Origin: Rotaria macrura
Taxonomy: Eukaryota; Rotifera; Eurotatoria; Philodinida; Philodinidae
Length of the DNA stretch: 64,000 nucleotides
Direction of reading: 5' to 3'
Assembly: GCA_900239685.1 (NCBI GenBank)
Contig: OENT01000494.1
Location: 42,841 to 106,840, forward strand
A program made the position numbers and the translations under genes. Position 1 is the first letter of the stretch, and each line of letters opens with the position of its first letter. This document shows, one piece after another, positions 38,989 through 52,400 of the stretch. The notes under the pieces are model-generated. The model worked only from the letters and a program-made list of their open reading frames with translations, made no database searches and had not been told where the DNA came from.

Positions 38989-39023
<35 letters not shown>
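38989..39023. repeat. (AT)n dinucleotide microsatellite
   Basis: About 17 AT units in intergenic DNA upstream of the GPCR. Similar (AT)n tracts occur at 3540-3560, 38252-38271, 42331-42354, 50274-50290, 53372-53392 and 56076-56090. Confidence 0.9.
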
Positions 39024-39026
<3 letters not shown>

Positions 39027-39616
39027 ACGATTTAATCAGTACAATAACTTCCATTTGAAATACAGAATCAATATGTATTTTACATGCATATTTAAATCGA
39101 ATTCATGATGATTTTTCTTTTGAATTAAATATTCTGCATACGAAATTTATTTATTCATAGGAAAGGAAAAAAAGAAACTTGATTTTTAATTATTTATTTT
39201 TATTTAGTGATTAACCGAATCAACTGTTTGAATTATTGTCCTTTCCATTGTATTGCTACATCTGCTATCATCATTTTCGTATCGTCTCTATTGATTCATC
39301 ATGTTTAAGACTAAAAGACGTATACGAATACCATCAACAAGGTATCTTGATCGTCAAAATTCAATTTTGTTTCGTTTATCTTCCTCTCATCTTTCTAATC
39401 ATGCTTTATCATTCTTATGTAATAAAAACATCGTGGATCAATCTTTATATCTTAAAAAAATTCATCAACAACAACAACGAAGTAAACAAATCATCAATAA
39501 TACTCGATCATCATGTACTAAACAACTTCTTATTTATTTCCGTTCTTGCTGCTATCATCTATATACGCTCACATGTGCATCATGTTCCATTCCGTCAAAT
39601 ACGATTCCGAGTCACC

Positions 39617-41717
39617 ATGCTTCATCAATATTTACTTGGCAAAATTGTTCGAGTTCATCATCGATTAATTCGTCGTACTATTGTTTTTAAAAAACTTGAA
39701 TCGTTTATTGATTTTATTCTATCAACAGATCATTTACATCGTTATATATTTGAACCGAATTTGACTCCTATTAAAACGAAGAAAACTATTTTCCCTCAAT
39801 TAAGTACATTTATTATATCACTTCTATTTCTATGTCCTTTAACACTTGCAACTAAATTACCATCAACACCTAAATTTGATCTTTGGTTCGCAGCTAATCA
39901 CACATATGCACTGTCAATTAATTCATCATTGTCATCGATCTCGTATTGGCATGCTGGATGTTGCATACAACCCAATCAAACGATGTGTAATGCTAGACTA
40001 TATTCTCCAATATCAAGTCGTGGTATCTACATACTAAATGATACATCAAGCGGTAGATTTCTATTTGATGACGGTAGTCAATGGTTTGATCATCGGCAAT
40101 TATATCTTGCAAATGATTATGTGAGCAACTATGATTTTCTTAATAATCAAACATTATTTTGTCTACGTTACGATGCATTTCGTCGTTTATCGTCGGGGCC
40201 TTTAGCTTTATTTACATATTGTATTGTTAGTATTGGTATTCTATTTAATTCCTGTATTTTTCTAGTTCTAATGTTTGGTTCATTGAGACGATCATCATCA
40301 TTTACTTTATTTGCAGCTTTAACAACTTTTGATTTGTTAAGTTTAGCATCAAGTCTATTCGCTCAATTATTTCGCACTGTATTCCCTCATTTGAAAGGTT
40401 CACCAATATTTTGTAAAATGTTCGGTATATTTTTCTTATATTTTCGTCAATGTTCATCGACAACATTATTATTGATTGCTATTGAACGTTGTGTTGTTAT
40501 TAAATATCCATTTTGTCGGCACGTTTTTCAAAAATATCGAATACCATTTCTAGTCTTTATTATGCTTATGTATGTTGTACCGGTTCCATTTGATTTTATA
40601 TTTTATACAAGTGGTCCACAACATTGTGAAGCATTCAACACAGTACAAGCCGATCATTATCAAGTATTTCGTGGCTTTTTTACTGTATTTTCCTATGCAA
40701 TAATACCGTGCGTGGGCATTGCTATGAGTAATATATTGATCATAATTGAATTACGAACTGCAAAAAAACGTTTTCTACTCAAAGATGAAAATGGAACACT
40801 GACAGACTATTCAAAAAAGTAAGTGTAAGAATAATTTTTGTCATTAAAAACAAAATCTATTCAAATATATAGAATTAAATTTCATATGAATATTTGAATT
40901 GAAATAAATAAATAAATAAATAACATAATAAAATAGAACTATATGACGATCTATAGAAATAGATGGATTCATATTTGTTTTTCTTTTTGTTCAATCTAGT
41001 GCAAATGAGAAACGAGGTACAACAGTTATGTTATTAGTTGCATCGTTTGCATTTCTTATATTACTTGGCCCATTTTATGTGCATTGGTGTATAACATATT
41101 TATTTTATAATTATTCACAATGTCGTTTTACACGAAATCTTTATGAGAATGTTCAAGTTTGTATGGGTCTATTCAATCCATATATGACTGTTATAGAAAA
41201 AGGTATGCGTGAATCGAATCACGCTATTAATTTTCTCCTATATATTGCAACATCGACACGTTTTCGATCGGATTTTAAACGTATAATTCGTCGTATTTTC
41301 TATCGTATATTTGGCTCAGCTATTGTATTTTTATACAAACATATATGTTTTTGTTGTACAGAACCATCATGTCTTGTTACACTTCAACAAAATGTGTCAG
41401 ATACAACGGATAAAGAGTCAACAGTTGAGCCGACTCGAAGACCTCAACGACCCTATAGAACACCACATTACTATTCAAATTGTGGAGGACGACGACAACA
41501 AAATCAATTACTGACAGCGACATATTCAGATAATACTACAACAACAGGGGGAAAAGCATCACCAGCAGTATCATTCAGTGCCACAACACCAACGAGTCCA
41601 TCTAAAACAGTCCGAGTACTGACATGGAATCAATATGATCCATTGATACGTAAACCAGAAAATACACGATCACCTACACGTACATCACAGCATTACATAA
41701 CAACAAGTGTTATTTGA
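39617..41717 (+). CDS. Rhodopsin-like (class A) G-protein-coupled receptor with a long N-terminus (2 exons)
   Basis: The exons are 39617-40818 and 41000-41717, with a 181-bp phase-2 intron; 639 aa from this start. A hydrophobic stretch at about 62-79 may be a signal peptide or anchor. The extracellular part (about 80-190) has cysteines and several N-glycosylation sequons. TM1 is about 196-221 with the conserved Asn (GILFNSC), TM2 about 229-248 with Asp (TTFDLL), and TM3 ends in ERC in place of DRY. TM4 and TM5 follow in exon 1. Exon 2 starts in the third loop and holds TM6 (MLLVASFAFLILLGPF) and TM7 with NPYMTVI in place of NPxxY. The C-tail is Cys-rich, then Thr/Pro-rich. The shape fits peptide-type receptors expanded in small invertebrates; the ligand is unknown. 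The start is uncertain: the frame stays open back to 39215 and an in-frame ATG also lies at 39401, but codon use favours 39617. Confidence 0.78.
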
Positions 41718-43028
41718 AGTATATTCTTCAAATGGTTCATAATTGTGTTATAATATTCTTTTCTCTTTCTATTGTATTTGATTTATTATTTAATTTGTGT
41801 TGTTCTTTTCTCTTGAATATCGACGGTATTGATGCAATCGTAGATTTGATTACTGTATGGTTTTTATCGTTCGCTAATATCGGCAAATGTTTATGAAAGA
41901 ATCTAATGTGACACATGTTTTAAATTTCTATTGATTCAACGATCGATGAAGATAATTGCTGAATGCATGATATTAACAGAAACGAAAGTGAATGACAAGG
42001 AAAAACTGACTGTAATGCCGTTCTATGTATATATCACATTTTAAAACTAAGTGATATAGAAAATGGATTCTTTCATAGAATTTATATTATACAGTATCGA
42101 TTTTCATATATATATGATGTCAATCGTTTGTTTTTAACAAAGAAGCAAAAACTAAAATACAATTGTGAATCATAGATATGATTTTCCTAGAAAATTTATG
42201 CTAAATAAACAATGTTCAACAAAAAAGACAATACCGATAGGGTTACCATTTTTGTTTTCATGTCCAGTATCTAAAGTGCTCTTACTTAAATGATTTTCAA
42301 GGATATTCAAGTAGCTGTCCACTTGAAAATGTATATATATATATATATATATATTTATATAGAAGTAAATTTATGGAAGAAATTATTTCATTGACACTAA
42401 GTAAAGCATTTTGTCTTATTCTTTTGTGTATATCTCAAGTAAACAACAACAATCGAGCGAACGATCGATCGATCGTTTTTAATGAACAATAGAAATGAAC
42501 GTTGATTCAGTCATTTTGTAATAATAACAAAAACAAACTTATAGGGCTATTTTTTGTTTGTCGTTCGCGTTCTCGCTGAACATCTCATTATTCAAAGGAA
42601 CAAAAACGAAATAAACGAGGAAGAAAATAATTCTTTTTTTTTTTAAACTTAGATTTTAGTTGTTTAACCTTTCGGATTATCTTATTGTTTTTCTATGATA
42701 ATATATTCGTTCTCACATATTTAGTCTCGCCGTATTGATCCGCTTTTTCTTTTGGGTTCATTCTCTCTGCATCACTATTCAATAGAAATAACATCCGGAT
42801 TGAAGGAGCGGCATACTACTCTCATATATGTATACTCAAGTAGAAGAGTAAACATACAATTGAACACATCAAACCTATTCAGTCAACGACAAGGCCATTC
42901 GATTGTTGTTTGTATTTGTGTGACGAAAAGAAAACGAATACGATTGAACAGGATAGCAAGTCGCGAGCAAGGAAAGAAAAACAATATTTGACTATCTCAG
43001 TTGAATTGAAGACAACGAAAAACTAATC
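41718..43028. other. Intergenic region between the GPCR and the EGF-like gene
   Basis: It contains an (AT)n tract (42331-42354), a CGATCGATCG string near 42463-42474 and an AATAAA at about 42203. The frame 42752-42991 (+) probably represents leader sequence of the next gene by chance. No gene supported. Confidence 0.45.
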
Positions 43029-45925
43029 ATGTCATTACTCTACAATTTAATTATTATTATTATCGTCTTACAAAATTATCATGCAAAAATATTAAATGAT
43101 TGTCGATTTGCAAAGAAATTCTATCAAGCTCATGCAAACATATTTGAACTTGATAAAAATCAAACATCATTAATTGTACGACCATTATATGCATTGTTAA
43201 ATCAAACATTTTCATCTATGAATCAATCACTTTCAATTGGAATTATTTATCGTTTTGCAGATAATTATCTAGTACCTGTACCATTCATTTTTCAATGTTC
43301 GGAAAGTGAACAATTTTATACGCCCAACGATTGTGAATTTACTGTTATTGATATACGAGTAAGATAGGAAAAGAAATTTATTCTTATGAAAATTCATTTA
43401 GAATCGTACTAGTTCATTTTTATTTGTCTATGAATACAGACGAATGTTTGTATTTCTTTTGAAATTGAAGTAGACCACAAGTTCGATACATATTACTATT
43501 TAAGAAAATATGGATAGAGTTTTCTTTTCTATGATTGAAAACTTGTTCAATATAACAAGAGCTTTGTTAATTTAACAATAATACATTGAGATATGTGTCA
43601 TTGTTCTAGATTGAATGTGACACAGACAGGAAAAGAACTTGATTTTTATGTTTGTTTGTTTTTTGTGAAATAATTAACAGGAAATATGCTTTTCAACAGT
43701 TATGAATAGAATAGACTCTGCTATTTTTTTTTTATTACAAGTATACTCACACAATCAATATTTGTGGTTTTATCCAGTTTCTTTTTTGGAGAAAATCACG
43801 ATTATTCAATTAATATTTTACGATGATTGAATCCGGCAATTTTTTTAGGAACGAAGACGATTACTATCATATATCGGCATGCACAGTATTCGTGTTTTAT
43901 CACGAGAATTGTACATGTTTCCTGTATATGTTTCTTATCGATAATTAATAATATTTCTTGTTCATGTTCTTCATGAGATCAATTGAAATAGAAACAAACC
44001 GTAGAAGATTTTATTTCCTAATACGTTTTATTGTAAACGTTACGGATTAATCTCTGAAAGCAATGAGAACTTTTCTTTTCTTCATATGTTTAAAGATTGT
44101 ACGCATAGTTACAGTCTATTGCAATGACATATTTATAAAGGTTTCTACAATGTAAAGAAGGTTTTTGAAAATTGTGTGTTTTTTTTTCAACGTTAAACAT
44201 CTCATTTTTATTTAAAAAATGTATTAGCATGTAACACAAGATAATCCATCGTATTTTAACCAACCTTACTCAAAGTAAAGTATCTGATGACAGTTAAATA
44301 CGAGTCATTGATAGTTTCGCAAGACAACAACAGTAAAGATAGAACATCTTATTCGGCTTTAAAACGACAACAACACACACAAAAAAAAATAGTCGTTTAG
44401 GAAGAAAAATATAATGTACAAATGATCGTTTACAGTGATTCATGATGATTGGTCTCGACAGATGCTTCAGCCATATTTTCTCTCTAATGAGACTTTATCA
44501 GAACTCTTAGCAATTAACAACTGATAAGTAGCATATTCGTAGCCGATGTAAACATCACCCGTAATCCTATTATCAATCTTATCAGAGCACAGATCTTCCT
44601 ATAGCAACATTTATAAACTATGATTAGACTCATCCCACATGTTCGTTCCTAGAACCATCCGTATGTCACAGTGCTAATACGCAACGATGGATAGTACTTA
44701 GGAATTTAGGTCTCTGGTACAAACGTTTGTGAACACTGTTCTCTCCTTCTGTCAATTTGAATCATTTTTCAAAACAGAAATCCATTTCATCGAGAATAAA
44801 ACACTTGCAAAATAATGTATTTAAAATAAAGAAAAACGTTTATCGGATAGTTGACATCGGTACGGGCTCTGTGAATCAATCGTACAGACATTTCATGTAA
44901 ACGATCGATGTCAGAATTGAATGGATTTCAAACAAAAAAAAAGCAATATTCATTTGCAATAAATAGTTTAACATAGTTTCAAGTTCAATCATTTTTCTTT
45001 TGAAGAAAATATTTTCTTTTTCTAGTCTGATCTATCTGCTCGAAAAACAGAGCCAACACGTACCATAACTGTGCCTCTTGATTTTCAAGAATATTCTTCA
45101 TCAGAAACATTTTCAATGAATGGTGCCTATTTCAAACAGTCAACCATAGCTTTACAAAATTGCCGTTCGATTTCAAATGAAAAATTTCTTATATTAGATC
45201 AATTTCATCTACGTATTGAATTCGAACAAACCATTGGCATGAAATGTTCTGAAAAATGTTTACACGATGAATTGTACGAATGTTCACCATTAACACATAC
45301 ATGTCAATGTCGTTCAAATGAATATTCTATTGAAAGATTTGGTTCACTTTGTGTTGATACACAAATTTCATCGAATTGTTCACTTACACCTGAACGTTGC
45401 CGTCATCTATGTCAAATTCAAAAACAAATTCAGACAGGTCACACTGATCACTATTGTCAATGTCCATTGGGTACACGACGTATACTATCGAATAATATAT
45501 ATCGTTGTGAATTACCAAAATTTACTGAATGCGATACTGATTTCTCAATAGCAACTTGTCCTCAACATTATACATGTCAAGAAAATCGATGTGTACAAAC
45601 AATAGTATCACGTCGTATCAGTGAGTCAATTGTGCCATTACCATTGATATTAGTTGGTTTACTTATTGTTGCTCTATTAATTATTATTATACTCGTCATG
45701 GGTCTTTTAAAAATGCGTTCTGTTAGATGTGTTAAATTTGTTCATTCGAAAAATTTCATCTCAAACCATTCAGTAAATTCGTCGCCAGCAACAATGACAC
45801 GTTTATCAACAGTACCATCATCATCATCACCTTGTTCGACACTATCATCATCATCGAAATCAACAAAAGTATCATTGATGAACAAAACAATAGAAAAATA
45901 TACAAAAATTGATCTATTCGAATGA
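43029..45925 (+). CDS. Type I membrane protein with EGF-like cysteine modules (2 exons, 409 aa)
   Basis: The exons are 43029-43358 and 45026-45925, joined in phase 0 across a 1667-bp intron. The start ATG at 43029 opens a signal peptide (SLLYNLIIIIIVLQNYHA). Residues 20-180 contain several N-glycosylation sequons and few cysteines. Residues about 184-299 hold about 16 cysteines in EGF-like spacing (KCSEKCLHDELYECSP, HTCQCRSN, HYCQCPLGTRR, CPQHYTCQENRC). A transmembrane helix lies at about 312-336 (PLILVGLLIVALLIIIILVM), followed by a Ser-rich cytoplasmic tail of about 70 residues. This shape suits an adhesion or receptor protein; no named family is recognised. A poly(A) signal follows at 46009-46014. 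The structure is clear; the role is unknown. The intron holds nothing recognisable. Confidence 0.75.
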
Positions 45926-47681
45926 CCATTTGTTGTGTATGTGTTCATTTTCAAGTTTACTTGTAAATATTTTACGTTTGTTTTTCTTTTTGACTCTCCT
46001 TATATTTAAATAAAGACTTTTATATATAAATATTAAGAAGCAATACAACGTATTGAACTATAATATCAGACATTCAAAATTTTCACACATTTTTCCTATT
46101 ATATTATATGCTGCAATCATTTTAAAGGAAGAATCTATTATTTGTTTATCCTATATTTATGTCAAATATCGTATAACATAAATAGATCATCAACACATGA
46201 AAATTAAAGACAGAGATTGTTTTAATACCAAGTTGATTGATTATTTTGACTCGGAAATAATATTAATCCAGATAGAGTATTTTTTTTTATTTAGAAAAGA
46301 AATCATCCTATCAAATATGAAGTAATAGTCGAAGACATAGTAGCTCTCGTATTTATAAAATAATTCATGTTGACATGATGCAAAAAAAAATCCTTCTAGA
46401 TGTCAGGTATCATCAAATGTAGCCTGCATTTAGTAGACATCTTCTATGAAATCTAACGATTTGAATAGTAAATGTAACTAATGAAATGTGATAGTTTTGA
46501 CACTAACAGAATATGAACGCGTAAGTGGAAAAAATGCATTATTATTTACTTATTTTCTTTTCTAATCATGCTAAAGCTACTCTTCATTAGCGAGCATTAT
46601 ACGTTCCACTGATCTTTTTCAAGTATTATTCTAACATGTAAGCTGAGTTAGGATCCGATGTGAACATAAACAATAGAATGGAATAGCGATCACTCTCACA
46701 GATGTCATTTAAAGTACCATATATAAGAAAAAAGAATCTTCAAATTAATTGAGGAAGAAAAGTCAAATTGACAGTATGAGACATGTCAGGAATAAATTTT
46801 ATTCTAGTAACTGAATTACACGTTTCGCAGTTCATGAACTCTCTTCGTTTGAAGACAATAAAACTGATTTGTGAATATAACGATCGCAAAAACTGGCTTA
46901 CTCACTTGTTCGTTTAATACTATGTTGTATATAATTTTCTTTATAAGAACAAGTAAATAAAGAATTGAGTAATTGGTCAACTAAATTATTCCGGAGTATC
47001 TTCTTTCTTTCAATTAAATATAATCTCCCCCCTCCCGCTTTTTTTTTTATACGCAGATAATTGAAAATCGATTTAGTTCTGCCAACAACGTTATTTATAA
47101 TTCGATATTAAAATGAAGTAGACAGATGAAAGGTGCTGTATGATAAGATGTAATTAAAAATCTATTCGGTGGAAAACAAGATTAGGCGAAGCATATTATT
47201 GAAAATTTGATTAACGGGTAAAAAGAAAAAGCTGCAATCTTCTCATGCATAATATTGTGAAACTTTTGCGTTATATCATTTTGCTTTACAACGAACAAGC
47301 AAAATAGCAACTATCATATAATTATTTTCGTATATGTACTATGAATGATAGTTTTTTTTATTGATTTGTCTGTTCTTGTATTTATTATTTCGAATACACA
47401 TGATCATCATATATTTTAACGTCGGAATAAGTCTTTTCTTTTGTGCGCGTGCTTCCTAACCATGACCCTATATAGAGCAGAAAGAGAAGAAAAAAAAGAA
47501 ACGTAAATCAAGGACAAAGAAATTTTTTTTCTCTTATGATGTAACTCAATGCCTTAGGTCAGGACCGACGAAGAAACGAGCGATAAACATCACTTTGCAA
47601 TAATACAAAAAAAAACGTGCTACAGACGTCATACTTTATAAAAACAAATAGTTATCATCAGGAAATATTTCTGTTCAAATA
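45926..47681. other. Intergenic region upstream of the CoA-transferase gene
   Basis: AT-rich sequence with no coding frame worth noting. It should contain the CoA-transferase promoter. A run of C and T (tctcccccctcccgctttttttttt) near 47030-47050 is the only compositional oddity seen. Confidence 0.45.
46009..46014 (+). terminator. Poly(A) signal of the EGF-like membrane protein gene
   Basis: AATAAA lies 84 bp past the stop codon at 45925, within T-rich sequence. Confidence 0.55.
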
Positions 47682-49000
47682 ATGTTGTCTCAACCTCTAA
47701 GTCCTTATAAAATTATTGACCTTTCACGTGTACGCGCTGGACCAACAACAGTTCGACAATTAAGTGATTGGGGCGCTGATGTAATTAAAGTAGAAATGCC
47801 AAAAGATAATTCCAAAGACAACAATACTGATGATGATAGTGATGATGAAACTGACAAATCAGACTATCAAAATATTCAACGTAATAAACGCTCGATAGCT
47901 ATTAATCTTAAACATACTGATGGGTTACATATATTAAAACAACTTGTTAGTACAGCTGATGTTTTAATTGAAAGTTTTCGACCTGATGTTAAATATCGCC
48001 TTGGAATCGATTATGAAACACTACGTCAAGTTAATCCTCGATTGATTTATGCATCAATATCTGGTTTTGGTCAAACAGGTCCCTACAAAAATCGACCTGG
48101 TTACGATCAAGTCGTTCAAGGTAAATGTTTTGTCATAAGAGTAAAAAACAATCGAAATTCAAATTTCAATTTTTTTCTTTGCTTGATTAATTCATGTTTC
48201 TTTACATCTGTACAGGTATGGGCGGTCTTATGTCTGTAACAGGTTTGCCAGGTCAAGGACCAGTTCGTGCTGGAATTCCTGTTGCTGATCTATCGACTGG
48301 TTTGCTACTTGCCAATGGTATTTTAATTGCTCTATTAGAACGTCATACATCAGGTCAAGGTCAATGGATTCAAACATCCTTACTTGCAGGACAGATTTTT
48401 ATGTTAGATCTACTAGCAGCTCGATATCTCATCGATGGTCAGACACCAGCACAAGCTGGTAATCATCATCCAACGACAATACCGACAGGTACTTTTCGTA
48501 CACTCGATGGACATATAACAATAGCTGCATCTGCACAACGTGAATTTCGAAGTTTATGTAAAATATTAAATGCTGAAAATCTAGCATCGAATCCTGATTA
48601 TCTTACAGTGGAAAAACGTTCTGAGAATCGTGAAAAACTAAACGCAGAATTAGAAGCAATCTTTTCTATGAAATCAACTGATTATTGGGTAAACGAACTG
48701 AATAAAGGAAGCATTGCGTGTGGACCAATCAATCGTATTGATGAAACATTTGCTGATCCACAAGTGAAACATTTGCAATTAACAAGTCAAATAAAACATC
48801 CGAGACGTGGCACAATCGAACTTCTTGGACAACCAATAACGATGAGCCGATCTCAATGGTTTATTCATCGAACAGCACCACGATGTGGAGAACATACAAG
48901 AGAAATTCTCAATGAACTCGGATACGAAACGAATGAAATCGATGATCTTATCATTCGACATGTTGTCTACGTTTCCTCTTTATCTGTTAAATGTATTTAA
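47682..49000 (+). CDS. Family III CoA-transferase (CaiB/BaiF type), bacterial-looking (2 exons, 407 aa)
   Basis: The exons are 47682-48120 and 48216-49000, with a 95-bp phase-1 intron. The enzyme family moves CoA between carboxylic acids such as formate/oxalate, carnitine or succinate/glutarate. Family blocks are in order: IIDLSRVRAGPTTVRQLSDW, GADVIKVEMP, NKRSIAINLK, ADVLIESFRPDV, LIYASISGFGQTGPY, RPGYDQVVQGMGGLMSVTG. The catalytic Asp is expected in VADLSTG (Asp171), then HPTTIPTGTFRTLDGHI and CGPIN, DPQV, GEHTREIL. The length is normal for the family. Residues about 42-60 hold an Asp-rich insert (NTDDDSDDETDKSD) where relatives usually have a short Gly/Pro segment. The wording is closer to bacterial members than to animal SUGCT as I remember them, so horizontal origin is plausible. 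Substrate not assignable. A poly(A) signal may be at 49806-49811. Confidence 0.88.
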
Positions 49001-49455
49001 TCGATCGTATTTGTGCCGACTCTATATTTTGTTCGTCAAAGTTTTTCTTTTTCTCCCTTTCTTTTCACTCTCTCTTTCTCTCTCTCTGCGAACGCGCGCT
49101 CAGCGTTCCATCAAGAATAGGCAAAACGAAGATGATAATTTTGTTACGGCGAATGATTCTGGCAGGCTCCTTCACGTCAACAACAATTGTGCCGGCAGTC
49201 ACTATTGCCGTTCTTTTTTCTTTTACAGCCGACATAAATGCAAATCAGTCCTCTTCACTCAAACATATAGAATATATCTTGTAAATGATGACGCGGATGA
49301 GAATGATGAAGAAGTAGATAGTGTTGCTGAGCAACAAATGATGATTATTTAACCTTAACCCATAGGATACTACTTATTCTATTGACTGATGATGATGATG
49401 AACGTGTGTATATATCAATGGCTAATCAAGAACACATTTATGTCTGGGTGATGAC
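49001..49455. other. 3' region of the CoA-transferase gene
   Basis: It contains a pyrimidine-rich (CTCTCT) stretch at 49068-49088 and open frames on the plus strand that overlap the CoA-transferase end. These frames are not supported by splice sites or resemblance. Nothing else seen. Confidence 0.4.
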
Positions 49456-52400
49456 ATGACTGAATCAACGAACACCACTACAAGTATGTTGCATTTGCTC
49501 TCTAAGAAACATATACTCAAATATACTTTCGCTCTCTCCGTTTCTTTCTTATTCTTTTTTCTCTTTTAAACCACCAGATTTCATTTTGATGAGTGCGTGT
49601 GTATGTGTGTGTGATCAATACCGCTACTCATTTATTCTTCCATATCAGAAACATGTGAATGAAATCTAACGAGCCATACGATGGCTTACATACTTTTGAT
49701 GTAACCTTCCTTTTATGTATGTCCACTTATTTTCTATTTGTACAAATTCAGACCTACTGGTAAATGTAAAGTATGCTGAGTGTGTTTATCTATGTTGAAG
49801 AACAAAATAAAGGAAATGTTTTTTTCTCATCTCATCTCATTTTCTTCTTTTTATTTTGTTCGAAAAGAAAGAATACAAGAGAACAGAGCGAGATAATGTT
49901 TCGTTTCTTATCGCTCCTATTCATCCCATAGATCCTTATATTCTTTACTGAGCACACGTTATTGTACATGCGCCTTATGTCTTAGATCATCTTTTGAATG
50001 ATTTAGATTATAGACAAAGTGGTCATAATAACGACAATAATTCCAACGAGTGGTTTGTAGCACTCAATCATAAAAAAGAAGTACATGCCGATAACAAATT
50101 TGGATTGTTTGATAATGACGATGATGATGATGATAATCTAACCTTACTTGGTAAGATTATAATAAAGATTGATTTAGACGAAATAAAACCGCAAGATTTA
50201 TAATCGAATATCACTCATTTTATCGTGTTCACGAATAAATAGATATACTTGTGTCTTATTGAATTCATAGAATATATATATATATATATACATATTAAAT
50301 TATATATTCATTGAACACTTCATTTGCACGTCTCTACTACCCCGTGTTTTTTGAAGTTAATCTTTTCTTTTCATTATAACGACATGCTTTGTATTTTATA
50401 CATAGATTTGAAATTTATACCTAAACCTGATCATGATCTAAGTATATTCGATGAATTAGCACATCAATGTGATGTTGTTTTACTTGAAACTAATCATCAA
50501 CAACAAACAGTCACATCAATAAATTGGAATAATTCTTCTGTGTCAAATCAAATAACAAACGCAACAACATTAATGATGAATGATTATGAACGACGTTTTC
50601 AAAGTTCACTTCAAAAATTAACAGTACCAACATGGTACATCGATACTGCTCGATCACCCAGTATAGAAAAGAAACCAATGAGAATTTCAACAAGTCATTT
50701 GAGGAAAGAAACGCATCGTACGCCGGAACTAGTTCATGTACAACGTCCACATAGTTATCGTTCATGTCGTTCATCATTAGGAACTTCACCATCACCATCA
50801 GTGCATTCTTGGCATCCAAATCATATAACAGATGGAATGAACTTTACTCCTATGTTAGCTTCATCTCCATGTAATTCTCGTCGACATAATAGATATGAAA
50901 AGGGCATTGAACGTGTTACAAAATCAAGTCATTGGTATCAACCAACACAGTTTGCTAAAAAAATTCAACACGATTATACTGGTAAAACATATATTAAAGT
51001 TTTAATCAATCATTATTATTATTATTTAATCAAGATTTATGTGAATAGTAATGAGTGAGATAGTTTATATATATATTATATTGCTAGCAAAGACAAGATT
51101 ACTAAAGCATATATGATTTCGGTTGTAAATAATCGATTAGCAGATCTTTATAGAGATTTATACGGATGTTTTGTCTACGTCTCTACTGAGATTTTTATCA
51201 ACCATGAACCGAAAGTTAGTTTTTTTTTTCTAATTTTATGATCATCATATGTAGTGATATGCTTTTGTATATATATTTACATAGATAGATAAAAGACAGT
51301 TGAAAAAAAAATTTGTAAGCAGCTTAGTTCAATGATTAAAAGTAGAAATCAATTTATCATCGAAGGGATTTTTACAGACGAAAAGATTTATTCAAGGTTT
51401 CTTTTTTTCTATTGGAAGAAATTCATTTGATAATGTTTGAGTTCATCAAAGCGATTATACTTACTGAAACAATCAAATACGATGCTTCGTATTCCAAGTA
51501 CTTAGAGACCTTGCTTTTGGCAGTTATATATATCGCATTTGTTTGTCTTGTTGTAATACATTAGTAAGTGAAGGTAGTAAGAGTTGTAGTCAACTTATCG
51601 TCACGTTGTATTCTCATCATGCTCTTTTTGCTTATTGTACTGATTGATTTCTATTACTCATTAGATGTGTGTTGATTGAGAACAAAAGAATGAGATCAGA
51701 TTTTCAGCTGATGAAAAAGACAAAAAGTTAAACTACGATGTCTAGTTGTAATAAACAACAGTATTTTGTATGCATTGTCATATGGTATGCATCAAACCAG
51801 ATGGTTTCATCAGATTGATAAAGCAATAAACAAGTATTATCATTGGTCTTGGTACATAGAGGTATATAGTAACAAGAAAAATTCGCTATATATGCAAACC
51901 AATCGTGTCGTCTTCCTTTTTTTTGAAGGACTATTGATTCATGATGAAATCTATTCTTTATTTCTTTCTTTCTTTCTTTTTTTCTCGTTCTTTTTACAGG
52001 TGCTAATAAAATAACATCGAGTCAACAAGAAAAATTGATTTATAATCACTATGATATACCAAAAATTTACTATGATAACAAAGATACTATTTCCAATAGA
52101 ATTAAAAAATCTTTTGTTCCTGAAGAAAATATAATATCCGGATCATGCCTTCAGCAACAATCAAAATATTTGATTAATGATATTGACTTAAATGACTTCG
52201 AAAACACAAATAGGACAAAGCAAGAAACTAGTAACAAGAGCCATAGCTTGATAACGAATGATAAGGTTAGCAAGCACATTCTTATGCATGTTTATGTCAT
52301 TTTTCTTCGACTGTTTTTTTTTCGCTTCTGCATATTCTACCACTAACACATACACACATATATATATATAAAAGAACAAGACGAAAGAAGAGGAGAAAAA

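Larger units (their letters stand above)
31873..39616. other. Long gene-free AT-rich region
   Basis: About 7.7 kb without a supported gene on either strand. It holds simple repeats: (CTT)n at 36824-36853, (TA)n at 38252-38271 and (AT)n at 38989-39023. A frame at 37289-37558 (+) is rich in microsatellite-derived Phe/Ser/Leu and looks non-coding. The last 400 bp contain a possible coding frame at 39301-39600 that is not in the frame of the downstream GPCR (see findings). Promoter elements of the GPCR should lie here but none is recognisable. Confidence 0.45.

Noticed and set aside
49001..49352. Open frames past the CoA-transferase stop codon
   Set aside because: They overlap the 3' end of the enzyme in other frames and contain a CT microsatellite; no splice support.
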